Origin: Dactylorhiza incarnata
Taxonomy: Eukaryota > Streptophyta > Magnoliopsida > Asparagales > Orchidaceae
Assembly (NCBI GenBank): GCA_033032865.1
Contig: JAWHQI010000148.1
Span: 5,599,501 to 5,663,500, forward strand
Length of the DNA: 64,000 nt
Direction: 5' to 3'
In this document: piece by piece, positions 1 through 11,073 of the stretch
Layout of the letters: every line of letters begins with the position of its first letter
Numbering within the stretch: position 1 is the first letter of the stretch
Position numbers and translations under genes: made by a program
The notes under the pieces: generated by a model
What the model saw: the letters and a program-made list of their open reading frames with translations, nothing else
What the model was told of the DNA's origin: nothing
Database searches by the model: none

Positions 1-1020
1 ATAAATTGTCCCGCTCGCGATTTAGGTCGCGACTCCGCATTTTCTGCTGTCCAGTCCGCCGTTTTCGCCCCTTCTGTCGGTTCTCCGCCCCCCCCAGGCC
101 TCCTCCATCACCCTTGAGCTCCAAGGAGAGGTTTCTTGCCCAAAGATCGCCAACGTCGAGCAAGGAGATCGTGTATCGGAGTAGATTTGATCGTGACACG
201 AAGAAGACGAGCCATTGGGAGGAAGTGACAGCCCTCCTCTACCTCGGACGCAGTTGAAGACCGAGCTTGGACGCGGATTGACAAGCCAGCGATTCCAACC
301 GTGAATCTTCGGCAAGGCTTCGGATGTGGTTGACTCCTTTACCCTCTTTTTCCTTCTTTATGTTGATGATTGTTTAAGTTAGACTCTTCTATATTTTGAT
401 GATATATACAATGAATCTTGTTATGTAATGTCTATTTCATTTATTTGAGATTATACTATTCATATGTGTTTATGAGGTGCGCCCCCATCTAATTTCCATT
501 CCGCTTTCATGTTCGTGTGCCGCACTAGCAATTGCCAGTGGCGTGCTTGTCGACGAGGTGCTTGCGACCCTCATCCGTATGCCTACTCGTCCATCCGCCT
601 ACCGAAGCGTGGCATCGCGGCCCGTATTCCATTCGCCTAACGAAGCAGCGCGCTCAAGGCCTGCATAGTTCGATTCCGCTAGCCTACTCGTCCATCCGCC
701 CAACGAAGTAGTGCGCTCAAGGCCTACGTAGTCTTCCATCCCGCCGAGCGAAGCTTTGCATAGCGGCATTGCATAGGAGTAGTTGTAATATTTTATTTTA
801 TTTTTCACAAACCAAATCCCTTTCGTCCGCACTCCAACTATCGCTGGACTTCGATCTCAAGTCCTTCCTCGAACGTTAACTCCACCTTACTGTGTTCCTT
901 GAGAGATTTGATACTCGGGGATTACTCCTCGTTTTATATTACTTGAACGATTGGTACACTGCCGTTTCGTGCCGCAGTCTTACTACCGCCTATAGCGGTG
1001 TGCTAAGATTTGCGCCATCA
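1..1020 (+). repeat. 5' LTR of element A (partial)
   Basis: It aligns with 6609-7627 of the 3' LTR with about 21 substitutions and one C-run length difference. It ends in GCGCCATCA immediately before the primer site. The first 640 bp of the LTR, including the palindrome cluster, lie outside the window. Positions 570-780 carry imperfect repeats of a CGAAGC-containing module shared with all the other LTRs of this superfamily in the window. Confidence 0.9.
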
Positions 1021-1026
1021 AGTTTT

Positions 1027-1044
1027 TGGCACCGTTGCCGGGGA
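1027..1044 (+). other. Primer-binding site of element A
   Basis: TGGCACCGTTGCCGGGGA starts six bases after the LTR end. It matches the 3' end of plant tRNA-Asp except at two positions (the canonical site has TGGCGCCGTCGCCGGGGA). This primer is typical of Athila/Tat-type gypsy elements. Confidence 0.8.
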
Positions 1045-1235
1045 ACTACAGTCGTGTGAGTTTTCTGGAGAGGGAGAACCTGAGAGCGAAGCCCTTCCAT
1101 TTGTAAATTGCATTCCTTTGTTTTATTTCCTCATATTTTGTTTCCTGTTTTATATTAGGTTGCTTCAGTAATTTTTTGTTAGGTGTAGTATTTTGCACAA
1201 TAGCTTTTTATTTTGAATCGTATTATCTTCACACA

Positions 1236-2471
1236 ATGTGGGCACATCTCAATATCCGTTGCCGTTGGTGTAGAGATACCTCCCACTCTAGTGATGAATG
1301 CCCTACGGAGAATAGTAGGCATGATTCTTATAGCCCAGCATATGGAGCACCGACTTCGTCTGGCACTCCATATGGTGCGGGTAAGTCTTATGGCTACTCT
1401 GTTGAGCATTTACCATCATACTTCTTTTCGGCTTCAGCTCCCGCTGTACCAAAGAAGCCCGCAAGGCAGTGCCGGTTTTGTCGGAGCACTGATCATGTCT
1501 TGAAGGACTGTGCCGAGTATCTTCGCCAATTGGACGAGGATGACGAGCCGGATATCCGGATTATCCCAACTCCTAACTCTGGCGGCACACCTTCAACATC
1601 CGGTTATGTGTCTTTGTCACCTTCACATCTTGAAGGGTATGGTATGGACACGGTCACCGGATGTGCGGCTGATCTATGCACCGACATTGCTGAGCCTATT
1701 CTCCATGTACATCCACCACCTCTAGTGGATTCGATTCTTGGTGAGGAGTTGGTGCTCGACTTTTACCCGAGCACTATTCTTCCCCCTATTGTGCATACTA
1801 CATTCGTCTCTGACAACATTGTTGATGATGTGTCACAAGAGGAGGCTGTTGATCTGAGTGTTGTGCCTACTCCTATGGAGGAGGACAACCTTCTAGGTGA
1901 AGAGGAGTTTCCCTCAGCACCGGTGGAGGAAGTCCAAATCCTAAGCCTGGCCACCGTTGATCCCGCTGAACCTTGTAGCATTGATGACAATGCAAACATT
2001 ATTTCACTTCCCCAACCTGATGGGAGTGAGACCGGGATCACTCCCCCGTTTGATTTTTATTTAAGTCATTCTTCTTCTTTATTTCTTGATCCCCCTTCTT
2101 TATCCGAGCCTGTGCAGGTCGAGTCTTCACAGGTACTTCAGGAGGGCTTGGAGCACGATGCTCAAGTCAATGATGCGAGCATCCTCTCATGTGAGGAGGC
2201 TGATTCCCCCTCCGTGGAGGAAGCTCAACTCATTGCCATTTCCACCTGCCACCTCCCTGTTGACGACACCTTGCTAGGCAAGGATGTGTTTGGTGAGTTG
2301 AGTGAGGATATCTCCTCCTCTTCTTACTTTCTGTTTCCTCTACCTACGTTATGTAGGTATTATCATTTGGGTAGAGGAGTAACTGTTTTGTCACTGTATC
2401 GGTACCTGTTACCGACACGCGTATTAGAACAGTTACCTGTTCATTTCCTTTTTCATACGCCCATTAGCTAG
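1236..2471 (+). CDS. Two-zinc-knuckle ORF protein of element A
   Basis: 411 aa from the ATG at 1236; the frame is open back to 1176, but the first conserved residue shared with element B is this Met. Two CCHC knuckles lie near the N-terminus: CRWCRDTSHSSDEC (about residues 9-22) and CRFCRSTDHVLKDC (about residues 79-92), both CX2CX4HX4C. The middle is acidic and Pro/Ser-rich. The C-terminus is aromatic and ends with a YRY...LEQLPVHF block shared with B and G. No gag capsid domain is recognisable. It is the first ORF after the primer site, so it takes the place of gag. Element B's copy has no frame-disrupting indel relative to this one and differs in length by one codon. Nucleic-acid binding is inferred from the knuckles; the function is unknown. 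Confidence 0.75.
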   Translation: MWAHLNIRCRWCRDTSHSSDECPTENSRHDSYSPAYGAPTSSGTPYGAGKSYGYSVEHLPSYFFSASAPAVPKKPARQCRFCRSTDHVLKDCAEYLRQLDEDDEPDIRIIPTPNSGGTPSTSGYVSLSPSHLEGYGMDTVTGCAADLCTDIAEPILHVHPPPLVDSILGEELVLDFYPSTILPPIVHTTFVSDNIVDDVSQEEAVDLSVVPTPMEEDNLLGEEEFPSAPVEEVQILSLATVDPAEPCSIDDNANIISLPQPDGSETGITPPFDFYLSHSSSLFLDPPSLSEPVQVESSQVLQEGLEHDAQVNDASILSCEEADSPSVEEAQLIAISTCHLPVDDTLLGKDVFGELSEDISSSSYFLFPLPTLCRYYHLGRGVTVLSLYRYLLPTRVLEQLPVHFLFHTPIS

Positions 2472-2922
2472 AACCTTTAGTTTTTGAATAAGTCGTACTG
2501 GGATGACATTAACCCCAGCAGTTATCTTTCTTTTTCCTGAATTTTTATTTTTCTTCTAGCTTAGTTAAGTTGTTCATAAGGTTGTGATTGTCTCGCTGCA
2601 TGCGCTGAACCCTATTTGTACGCATACTGCACGGTGGATTGGGTTTTCACTACAAATTTGGCTGCCCGAAAATTTCCTTTGCGCACGACCATTGATCGTG
2701 CACATTACTTATCGCGCACGACCACTGGTCGTGCGATCGGCCCAGATTATTAAAAAATCCGATTCGCCCGAGCTATCTGCGCACATTCTAGGTTTCCGCT
2801 TTCTGGGTTCGTTCGTTGCTGTTCATGCGCCGCTCCACTTGGTATCCCGCTGATCGTGCGTGCCGCCTCTCCTCCAGTGAGTTTCGTAGCTTCCTCCCCT
2901 TTCTTCTCCGCCTATTGCTACC
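2472..2922 (+). promoter_or_regulatory. Spacer with LTR-type palindrome upstream of the second ORF
   Basis: No ORF of note. Positions 2675-2740 repeat the GCGCACGACCA-type motif otherwise found upstream of the TATA box in the LTRs; 2715-2735 is a perfect palindrome with 10-base arms (CGCACGACCA / TGGTCGTGCG) around one C. A pyrimidine-rich leader follows up to the ATG at 2923. Element B lacks this segment. A promoter role is inference from the LTR arrangement. Confidence 0.4.
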
Positions 2923-4200
2923 ATGAATGCGGGAGATCGTCACTCCGCCAAGACCTACCGTCGCTCAGGTCGGGCCTCTGCATCTCCGGCCCAGATCTTG
3001 GCATGTATGGGTAAATTCTCAAAGGATGTGCACACCCGGCACTACAACTCGCTAAAGGATAAACCATTTCTCTCTCAGAGATTGGTAGATTGGAATGAGC
3101 TTAGCTCAATCGGAGACAATGGAGTTTTGAGGGAGGCCGTCCTCCTCCGCTACTCGTTCGATCACTGGAGTAAGGTGTTTGAGTGCGATGATCTTGGCTA
3201 CAAAGAGCTCACCTTAGAGTTCCTTTCGAAGTTCGAGTGGGAGGTGATGCCCTTCGGTTGCCGGCCGCCAACATGCTCTTTCCGAATTATGGGGAGTGTC
3301 GTCACATTGTCTTTGCCGGAACTCGCTGTACACGCAGGCTTCTACACTGAAGCGGAGGCTGCTGCGATCGATTTTCAGAATATGGATGTCTCCTTCCCTG
3401 ACGGCGTCACCCCGCGTGCCGCGTGGTGTGCTCTCACGGGACGGGACGACGAGTGTGTGGCCAGGAAAAGTAAATCCACCTGGATCGTCGCGCTTGCTCT
3501 CCGATTCTTGCAGCATGTCCTTAGTCATTCTCTTGTCTCCCGAGCTCTCAGTCAGAACGTCGTGGGGTGGCAAGATTTGATCTCCTTATATAGTATGGAA
3601 TTCCGGCAGCCCGTGCATCTGGGCTACATGCTTGATTTCTTCTTCCATCACGAGGCCACCTAAGGTCTCACTGGTGCCATTGGTGGTGCCTATTTTATCA
3701 CACGCATTGCAAAGGGATTGGGGGTTTGGAGTCAGCTTCCTCCGATGGTGCAGGTGACTGCGCCCTCCTTCATCACCAGGGCCACCATGGTGAGCTTTCA
3801 TCTACTTCGGGTCGTGGGGAAGAAGAGTAGCAGGAGTTTTGTGGTCGTGATGCCGGGTGATGCGCCTAGGGAGAGGCGTGATGATGAGGAGCATGGAGAG
3901 TAGGCTGAGCCACCGACTACTCACCGTGAGATAGCCCTCTCGCAGCCGCGGCGTCAGTCATTCAAGCAGGAGTGGAGACCCAAGGAGGAGGGCAGTTCTT
4001 CACGAGGACAGGAGATTCCAAACGTCAACCAGCGTCTCGCCGATTTGGAAGCAAATCAGTATTGGCTGACAGACTTTGTCTACCAGCAAGCTTTGCGGGG
4101 AGGGCTGCATGTACCTCCGCCTCCTGCTCGTTTTGCGTCTTCATCCAGGCGTCCTCCATCTCCTGTTATTATTCATGACACTGATAGCGACGAGGAGTGA
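2923..4200 (+). pseudogene. Athila-type second ORF, broken by two in-frame stops
   Basis: A single reading frame runs from the ATG at 2923 to TGA at 4198-4200 (425 codons), interrupted by TAA at 3661 and TAG at 3901 with no frameshift. The segment around YKELTLEFLSKFEWE and the following SFRIMGSVVTLSLPEL resemble the plant retroelement family annotated as 'Arabidopsis retrotransposon ORF-1 protein'. The last part is Arg/Pro-rich and ends in an acidic DTDSDEE tail. Its position just upstream of the 3' noncoding region would also fit an env-like slot. Elements B and G lack it. It is probably dead unless both stops are read through. Confidence 0.6.
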
Positions 4201-5968
4201 TTTTTAGTCATGTGTGCGAGTCAATCACAGCCCTGTCGTGTTTTTCTTGTTTTTATTAACTATCTTGTTATTTGACCAATCATCTCTTAGTATGTTTTGT
4301 ATTATTATTAACATTAGTTTTGTGAATGCTCTTCTGGGCATCATTTTGGAACTTCATCTATATTATGTTCTCTTGTCTTTTTGGTGTTGTGCTTACTTTA
4401 CTCGTAGGAGCAGTGATTTTTCGGGCAGGGAACCTGGTGATTTTCAGAATTTAACGCCAATTCTTCCGGTATGCTCACTTCTGAGCATGGGGTACACTCT
4501 TCCTTTTCTCCTTAGTTGAATGTTTATAGGATCATATTTTAGATTATGCTTTCACGTAAGTCTGGGGGAGAGTGAGAACCATGCACGTGCACGCACACAC
4601 GCATTCCGGTAGTATTATTATTTTAGCTTTTAGTTTATTTCAGTTTATAAGTTTTTCATATGCACTGCACACCACTACACCCACTTGAGCGTGCACTTAG
4701 CTGTTGGCACGTCTTGAGCTGAACTCATTTCTTTTTGTGTGATTTGGGAAAATCATTGTGCTGGCTTAGGATTGTGAGTAGGAGTAAAATGTTGACTTCG
4801 ATAGTGCTCCTAGTCGAGTGCTCATGTCTCACATAGAAATTCGTGTAGATTCAATTTCTTTTTATGCTTTTAGTTTATATTTATCTATTAGCGTAAATAT
4901 TGTTTACTAAACTCAAAAATTGGTGAATCCGGGTGAATCAAACGGTAGCATAGGGATGTGTGTAGACGTTCGTTAGCCTCGTATTACCCGAGCCGGGAGA
5001 AAGGATTATCTTTCTTGGTGGCTAAGAACTTGCCCCAAGCGATTCTTGAAGCATGGGTATACGGTTAGCCAATTGCGTGAATGTGATATAGGTCATCATT
5101 TTGGCCCGGTTGAGCCTTTGTGCCATTCCTATCATTATTTCCTCGTTAGCCCAGTTGTGCCTACCCCATTCTTTTGGTTCAGCTCCACTATTGGTCACCA
5201 AAGCCTAAACTCCCATCCTAGTCGCACACCCAAGATGCAAGCATTTTGTTTAAATTTTAAATTGGTGGTGTTGATTGTGGAAGTACAATGTGGAAATGTG
5301 GATGTGCATCTTTGAAAATTTGCTGAAATTGCTAAAGAAAGAAAAAGAAGAATGAAAAGTTCAATTAAAAAAAAATCTGTTTGGGATTTATATTTGGGAG
5401 TAGGCGGTGCACACACCCATGCGTCTAACTCTAAGTCTGGGGGTGTGGTGCACCCGCGTGTTTTATGGCTACTTGGATAGTGTTATGCATTTGCTCATAT
5501 GAGTTTTTGTGTTCTAAGCCTTCATGTTTATATTTGTTTACCTCACCTAAACCCAAGCCTCATCTAAAACCTTAAGTCCTATTGATTCACGCATTTGAGT
5601 CAAACCAGTGCCGTGGAGAGAATGCGAACGGGCAAGCTTATGGTCACCGACATTGATGGATTTCAATGGAGTTATCCCGAACCCCGATCTTTGGCAATGC
5701 TCACCTCAGCGTTCAGTTTACTTTCTTCCTATGTACGACCTTATGATTCACCGTGATTCACTTTTTGAGTAAACGTAATATATAAATACGCTCCTAGAAA
5801 ATCATAAACTAATCTGTATAATTAGAAATTTTGTCTACAGTACTTCTATGCACATGAGCATGCGACTTCGCATGGTACTCCGCTTGATAATTTCTTTGCC
5901 AGCTTATGTTTTTCCTGTCCACGAGAGATGGTTTGCTCGGGATGCGCAAACAGTTAAGTCTCGGGGTG
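4201..5968 (+). other. 3' noncoding region of element A with three polypurine motifs
   Basis: No credible ORF. Three similar purine tracts occur: AAGTCTGGGGGAGAG at 4558, AAGTCTGGGGGTGTG at 5433, and the terminal tract TAAGTCTCGGGGTG at 5955-5968 abutting the 3' LTR. The terminal copy has a C inside the G run, unlike element B. Equivalent motifs occur at matching places in B and G. Confidence 0.65.
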
Positions 5969-7627
5969 TGATGAGTCCCAAATATATACACATTTATGGA
6001 CTCATCTGGGCCGATTTTCTAGTCTATGCACTTCACTTTAGACATGTTTTCACTCATATTTGATACTCCATGCTGCGTGCACCTCTAGGCCCGTTTTTGG
6101 TGTTATTTCATGTTCTTCGTCATTATTAGTTTTCATGCATGGTTAAGTGCCACCTTCAGTGGCTAGATTGGTGTTGTATGCTGAAACAGGAGTTGTGCAG
6201 GTGTTCCCGGTACAACTCTGTACAGGAACACTGCGCACGATCGCTGGTTCTATAGCGCACGATCACTGGTCGTGCGCCGCTGATCGTGTGCACTTAACCC
6301 TTTCTTCTGAGTTCTGTCTCGGACAGTGCGCACAACCACCTATGATAGTGCGCACGACCACCGGTCGTGCGCCACTGTTCGTGCGCACTTAACATCAATT
6401 TCATGAGTTCTGTTTCGACTAGTGCGCACGACCACCAACTATAGTGCGCACGACCACCGGTCGTGCGCGACTGGTCGTGCGAACATGGTATTTTTTAAAT
6501 TTCTTACTTTGCAGGCTCCACCCAGGTAGGCGCACGATCACAGAACTCCAGCGCGCACGACCACTGGTCGTGCGCCAATGACCGTGCGCACTGTTTATTC
6601 CAGCGCCTATAAATTGTCCTGCTCGCGATTTAGGTCGCGACTCCGCATTTTCTGCTGTCCAGTCCGCCGTTTTCGCCCCTTCCGCCGGTTCTCCGCCCCC
6701 CTAGGCCTCCTCCATCATCCTTGAACTCCAAGGAGAGGTTTCTAGCCCAAAGATCGCCAATGTCGAGCAAGGAGATCGTGTATCGGAGTAGATTTGATCG
6801 TGACACGAAGAAGACGAGCCATTGGGAGGAAGTGACAGCCCTCCTCTACCTCGGACGCAGTTGAAGACCGAGCTTGGACGCGGATTGACAACCCAGCGAT
6901 TCCAACCGTGAATCTTCGGCAAGGCTTCGGATGTGGTCGACTCCTTTACCCTCTTTTTCCTTCTTTATGTTGATGATTGTTTAAGTTATACTCTTCTATA
7001 TTTTGATGATATACACAATGAATCTTGTTATGTAATGTCTATTTCATTTATTTGAGATTATACTATTCATATGTGTTTATGAGGTGCGCCCCCATATAAT
7101 TTCCATTCCGCTTTCGTGTTCGTGTGCCGCACTAGCAATTGCTAGTGGCGTGCTTGTCGACGAGGTGCTTGCGACCCTCATCTGTATGCCTACTCGTCCA
7201 TCCGCCTACTGAAGCGTGGCATCGCGGCCCGTATTCCATTCGCCTAACGAAGCAGCGCGCTCAAGGCCTGCATAGTTCGATTCCGCTAGCCTACTCGTCC
7301 ATCCGCCCAACGAAGTAGTGCGCTCAAGGCCTACGTAGTCTTCCATCCCGCCGAGCGAAGCTTTGCATAGCGGCATTGCATAGGAGTAGTTGTAATATTT
7401 TATTTTATTTTTCACAAACCAAATCCCTTTCGTCCGCACTCCACCTATCGCTGGACTTCGATCTCAAGTCCTTCCTCGAACGTTAACTCCACCTTACTGT
7501 GTTCCTTGAGAGATTCGATACTCGGGGATTACTCCTCGTTTTATATTACTTGAACGATCGGTACACTGCCGTTTTGTGCCGCAGTCTTACTACCGCCTAT
7601 AGCGGTGTGCTAAGATTTGCGCCATCA
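5969..7627 (+). repeat. 3' LTR of element A
   Basis: 1,659 bp from TGATGAGTCC to GCGCCATCA. It contains the palindrome cluster (about 6230-6600), a TATA-like box at 6608 and the CGAAGC module repeats near 7200-7370. The complete LTR here defines the family shared with B, G and the two solo LTRs. Confidence 0.9.
6225..6614 (+). promoter_or_regulatory. Palindrome cluster and TATA box in the element A LTR
   Basis: Repeated GCGCACGAYCA / TGRTCGTGCGC arms occur as direct and inverted copies from about 6235 to 6590, followed closely by TATAAAT at 6608-6614. The order (palindromes, TATA, leader with a GAAGAAGACG motif) is the same in B. A core promoter at the TATA is inferred from position. Confidence 0.55.
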
Positions 7628-7962
7628 TCATGCTGCTGCACCGGAGTTTGCTGAGACTTGAAGGCATCCAAGACCGCCGTCAAGGTCTAACCCAGCTCAG
7701 GCTGCTGGAATGAAGTAGGTCCTGGAGGTACAGGGGTGCCAGCTGCTGGCTCGGAATGTACCGGAATCTACACGTAAGATAGATTTTTTAGGGTTTGGTT
7801 GGCAACATAAAGACAGGTAATGGACACACTTAATGTGAATCACACATGGGCACACCACCGCTTCCACTCATTCAGTTTGTCCTCAAACTGAAGAGGTGAG
7901 AGGGGTGGCACCATGAGGAAATTAACTTCGTTATCTCAGGATCGTTGCAATCTGATACCATT
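7628..7962 (-). mobile_element. 5' leader and gag start of an older minus-strand Ty3-like element
   Basis: On the minus strand, TGGTATCAGA (plus 7951-7960) fits an initiator-Met tRNA primer site two bases inside an LTR edge at 7963. The sequence continuing left is a leader and the start of a Pro/Gln-rich frame, cut by element A at 7627. The LTR start TGTAAGACCC (plus-strand reading) resembles Tekay/Del-type gypsy elements, but no conserved domain remains in the window. Confidence 0.45.
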
Positions 7963-9341
7963 TGTAAGACCCCCCTCCCGGAACACAAGACACAACCGAG
8001 TCCTATTCCTAGGACAGCCGCCCTGTGGAAGAGCCAGCACACGAGCTAGCCTCTTCCACAAGACGCATATCATGCCGTCCAAACCAATATCATCAAGCGA
8101 ACCCCTCAATAGTATAAAAGATAGAAGCCATAAGTTCACATATAAGTAAAGGTGTCACAATTATACAAAAAACAGGTAGCTCCGAGAGCTCCTGCAAATA
8201 TCAGAGTATCAAAAGGAATTCCCCAAGGGCTACATATCCAAACTATCGCTCACATCTGTCACTAACGGTATCGATGGTATAGTAGTCTCCGTCCCTGTCA
8301 TCCTGACCTGGCTATCCGTCTCAAGCGTCGTGCGTTGCTGCTCGTGGGTGCGCTCCTAAAAAGAGGGGTGCAACAATTGTTAGTCATAAAGAATAAGTAA
8401 CTTCATATCCTCTCCCCCGACGACTCTAAGGCACCGAGCAGAAGGGAATGAAGAGAAGCTACAATATAGATAGTAGTAGCAAAAGCAGGTGGCAGTGTGT
8501 AAACGAGTCGAGCTCGAGTCGAGCTTGGCAAAAATCCCAAACTCTAGCTCGAGCTCGAGCTAAATATTTCGAGCTCGAGCTCGAGCTCGAGCTCGTCGAG
8601 CTCACCCTGCTTGGCTCGAGCTCGAGCTCGAGACCAGTATATTGAGCTCGAGCTCGAGCTTTCGAGCTCGCGAGCTCGAGTCGAGCTCGAGCTGCTCGCG
8701 AGCTTTTTGCTCATGAACCCATTTTTATTTATTTATATTTTTAAAAAAAATACCCAAAAAAAAAAGCTCGCGAGCCGGCTCGCGAGCTCAAGAACAAGAG
8801 TAATCGAGCTCGAGCTCGGCTCGAAATGGAGCTCGAGCTCGTCGAGCTTGAGCTCGAGCTCAACTGGTTCGAGCTCGAGTCGAGCTTTTTTCGAGCCGGC
8901 TCATCGAGCTCACGAGCCGGCTCGACTCAACTTGCAGGGCTAGGTGGCAATGAAAGATGTAATCACATCAGTATATCAAATGAATAAAACGTACATCTAA
9001 CAAGTAGTATGGTCAGCGGCAGAGTATAAGCAAACAGAGTTTATAGATAACTGAATTGAACTTAACTTATAAGGATGGCAATACAAGCCTATAAGTTAAG
9101 GATCCGAACATAAAATGACCCATCATATAAAGGTGCCCATACAAGTTTATATGATGAGGATCCAATGCGGTGCAATGCTATGTTCATGAAAGGATGAATG
9201 CAATGCAAAGATTATGATATGATGACTCACCCATGCATATTTGCTATGTCGACATAGACCTGTACTTCATAATTTTCGAGGGTAGCTAACCACTCAGGCA
9301 CCTCACATTATGGTCAGACGGAGACAGTGGAATGTGCTTCT
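7963..9341 (-). repeat. LTR remnant of the minus-strand Ty3-like element (left part)
   Basis: This is the LTR side of the primer site at 7951-7960. It is interrupted by the hAT-like MITE at 8495-8941 and by element B at 9342; the pre-insertion sequence resumes at 15957. I cannot place its far end. No gene is seen. CTTCT at 9337-9341 is the left target duplicate of element B. Confidence 0.4.
8495..8941. mobile_element. hAT-like MITE made of GAGCTC/CTCGAG repeats
   Basis: A 447-bp insert flanked by the 8-bp direct repeat AGGTGGCA (8487-8494 and 8942-8949), the duplication length typical of hAT transposons. The ends are imperfect inverted repeats: the left begins near GTGTAAACGAGTCGAGC, and the right read in reverse begins AGCCCTGCAAGTTGAGTC. 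The interior is almost wholly palindromic GAGCTC/CTCGAG hexamers with one short AT-rich patch near 8715-8765. It has no transposase, so it is non-autonomous. The hAT assignment comes from the duplication length and the general look of the ends. Confidence 0.6.
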
Positions 9342-11049
9342 TGATGAGTCCTGATCATATACACTTTTATGGACTCATCTGGGCCGTTTAGTTAGTCATT
9401 TCACTGCACTTTAGCCCTGTTTTAGTTCATATTTGTTAATCCATGCTAGGTGCACCTTTTGGCCCATTTTGGTGTGATTTCATGTTTATTTTCATTAGTG
9501 GTTTTCATGCACTGTTAGGTGCCACTTTTAGTGGCTGGATTTGTGGTTGTACGCTAGAACAGGAGTCGTGCAGGTGTTTCCGGTGCAATTCTGCACAGGA
9601 ACACTGCGCACGACCACTGGTTCTATTGCGCACGACCACTGGTCGTGCGCCACTGATCGTGTGCACTTAACGCCTTTTTCGCGAGTTCTGTTTGGTGCAG
9701 TGCGCACGACCACCAATGCCAGTGCGCACGACCACCGGTCGTGCGCCACTGCTCGTGCGCATTGACCATTAAATTTCTGAGTTCTGTTTCATCTATTGCG
9801 CACGACCACTGACGCTAGTGCGCACGACCACCGGTCGTGTGCCACTGGTCGTGCGAACATGTTATTTTATAATTTTTGTCTTTGCAGGTTCCGTCCAGGC
9901 AGAGCGCACGATCACCGAATGCTAGTGCGCACGACCACTGGTCGTGCGCCAATGACCGTGCGCACTGTTTAATTCCAGCGCCTATAAATTCCCTGCTCGC
10001 GATTTTAGGTAAAAACGCTCGCCCGACTCCGCCGTTTTCTGCTCCCGTTCGCCCAGTTTCGCCCCTCCATCGCCGCCCACCTTAGGGAGGATCTCCGGGC
10101 AAGCTTTCAACGCCAAATCTTTGCCGGAGTTTCCTCTCGGCCTCCTCCTTCATCCACGAGCTCCAAAGGAAGACCTAGCCGCCATTACCGTCAAGCAAGA
10201 GGAAGTTTGCAACCTCCACCGGATCGTGACACGAAGAAGACGGGTCCATTGGAGAGTCGTGACAGCTCTCTCTACCCCGGACGTAGTTGTGGACCGAGCT
10301 TGGACGCGGATTGACAACCCGGCGATTCCAACCGTGAATCTTCAACGAGCCTTCGGATTCGGTCGATTTCTTGCCTTGTTCTCCTTTTATTGATTGTTGT
10401 AATAGCTAGATCTTGTGTATTTTGATGAAGAGCACTTAAACTTGTCTCTATATTTATATATTTCATTTTTGTGGAATACTTTTGTGGTTTATGTGTGTAT
10501 GAGGAGCGCCACCATCCATTTTCCATCCCACCACCGTGTCCGGTGCCGCACTAGCAATTGCTAGTGGCGTGCTAGTCGAAGAGGTGCTTACGACCCTCAT
10601 TCCGTTAGCCTACTCGCCCATCCGCCTACCGAAGCGTGGCATCGCGGCCCGTGTACTCCATCCCGCCTAACGAAGCAGCGCGCTCAAGGCCTGCATAGTT
10701 CGATCCGCTTGCCTACTCGTCCATCCGCCCTTACGAAGTAGCGCGTTCAAGGCCTACGTAGTCTTCCATCCCGCCGAGCGAAGCTTTGCATAGCGGCATT
10801 GCATAGGAGTAGTTGATAGCTTTTATTTTATTTTCCAAAAGCCAACCCAACTCCCCCGCATCCCATCCGATTTTAGGACTTCAATCTCAAGTCCTTCCTC
10901 GAAACCTAACTCCACCTTACTGTGTTCCTTGAGAGATTCGATACTCGGGGATTACTCCTCGTTTTATATTACTTGAACGATCGGTACACTGCCGTTTCGT
11001 GTCGCAGTCGAGCTACCGCCTATAGCGGTGTGTGAGATTTGCGCCATCA
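9342..11049 (+). repeat. 5' LTR of element B
   Basis: 1,708 bp, TGATGAGTCC to GCGCCATCA. It includes the palindrome cluster (about 9605-9950), TATAAATT at 9983, and CGAAGC module repeats (about 10625-10790). Confidence 0.93.
9605..9990 (+). promoter_or_regulatory. Palindrome cluster and TATA box of the element B LTR
   Basis: Perfect palindromes with 11-base arms GCGCACGACCA / TGGTCGTGCGC around one C occur at 9628-9650 and 9927-9949. A 10-base-arm version with loop ACC is at 9724-9746, with further degenerate copies between. TATAAATT follows at 9983-9990. The same set is repeated in the 3' LTR at 14507-14892. Confidence 0.6.
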
Positions 11050-11055
11050 AGTTTT

Positions 11056-11073
11056 TGGCGCCGTTGCCGGGGA
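11056..11073 (+). other. Primer-binding site of element B
   Basis: TGGCGCCGTTGCCGGGGA lies six bases inside the 5' LTR end and pairs with the 3' end of tRNA-Asp with one mismatch to the canonical plant sequence. It is better preserved than in A or G. Confidence 0.85.

Larger units (their letters stand above)
1..7627 (+). mobile_element. Element A: Athila-like non-autonomous LTR retrotransposon (left end outside window)
   Basis: The order is LTR (1-1020, truncated by the window edge), primer site, zinc-knuckle ORF, broken Athila-type ORF, polypurine tract and 3' LTR (5969-7627). No protease, reverse transcriptase, RNase H or integrase motif is present in the 4,948-bp interior, so the element cannot move alone. 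The two LTRs differ at about 21 sites over 1,020 bp by eye (about 2%), which suggests a fairly recent insertion. The right target duplicate would be TCATG at 7628-7632; the left one is outside the window. The Athila assignment rests on the tRNA-Asp-type primer site and the second ORF. Confidence 0.85.

Noticed and set aside
8441..8940. CRISPR-like array
   Set aside because: No unique spacers of constant length; plant context; the repeats are overlapping hexamers.
8448..8943. Glu/Leu- or Ser/Arg-rich ORFs
   Set aside because: Read from GAGCTC/CTCGAG repeats of the MITE.
10121..10393. 90-aa ORF in both LTRs of element B
   Set aside because: Lies in the LTR leader with no domain; not open in the LTR of A or G, so probably chance.
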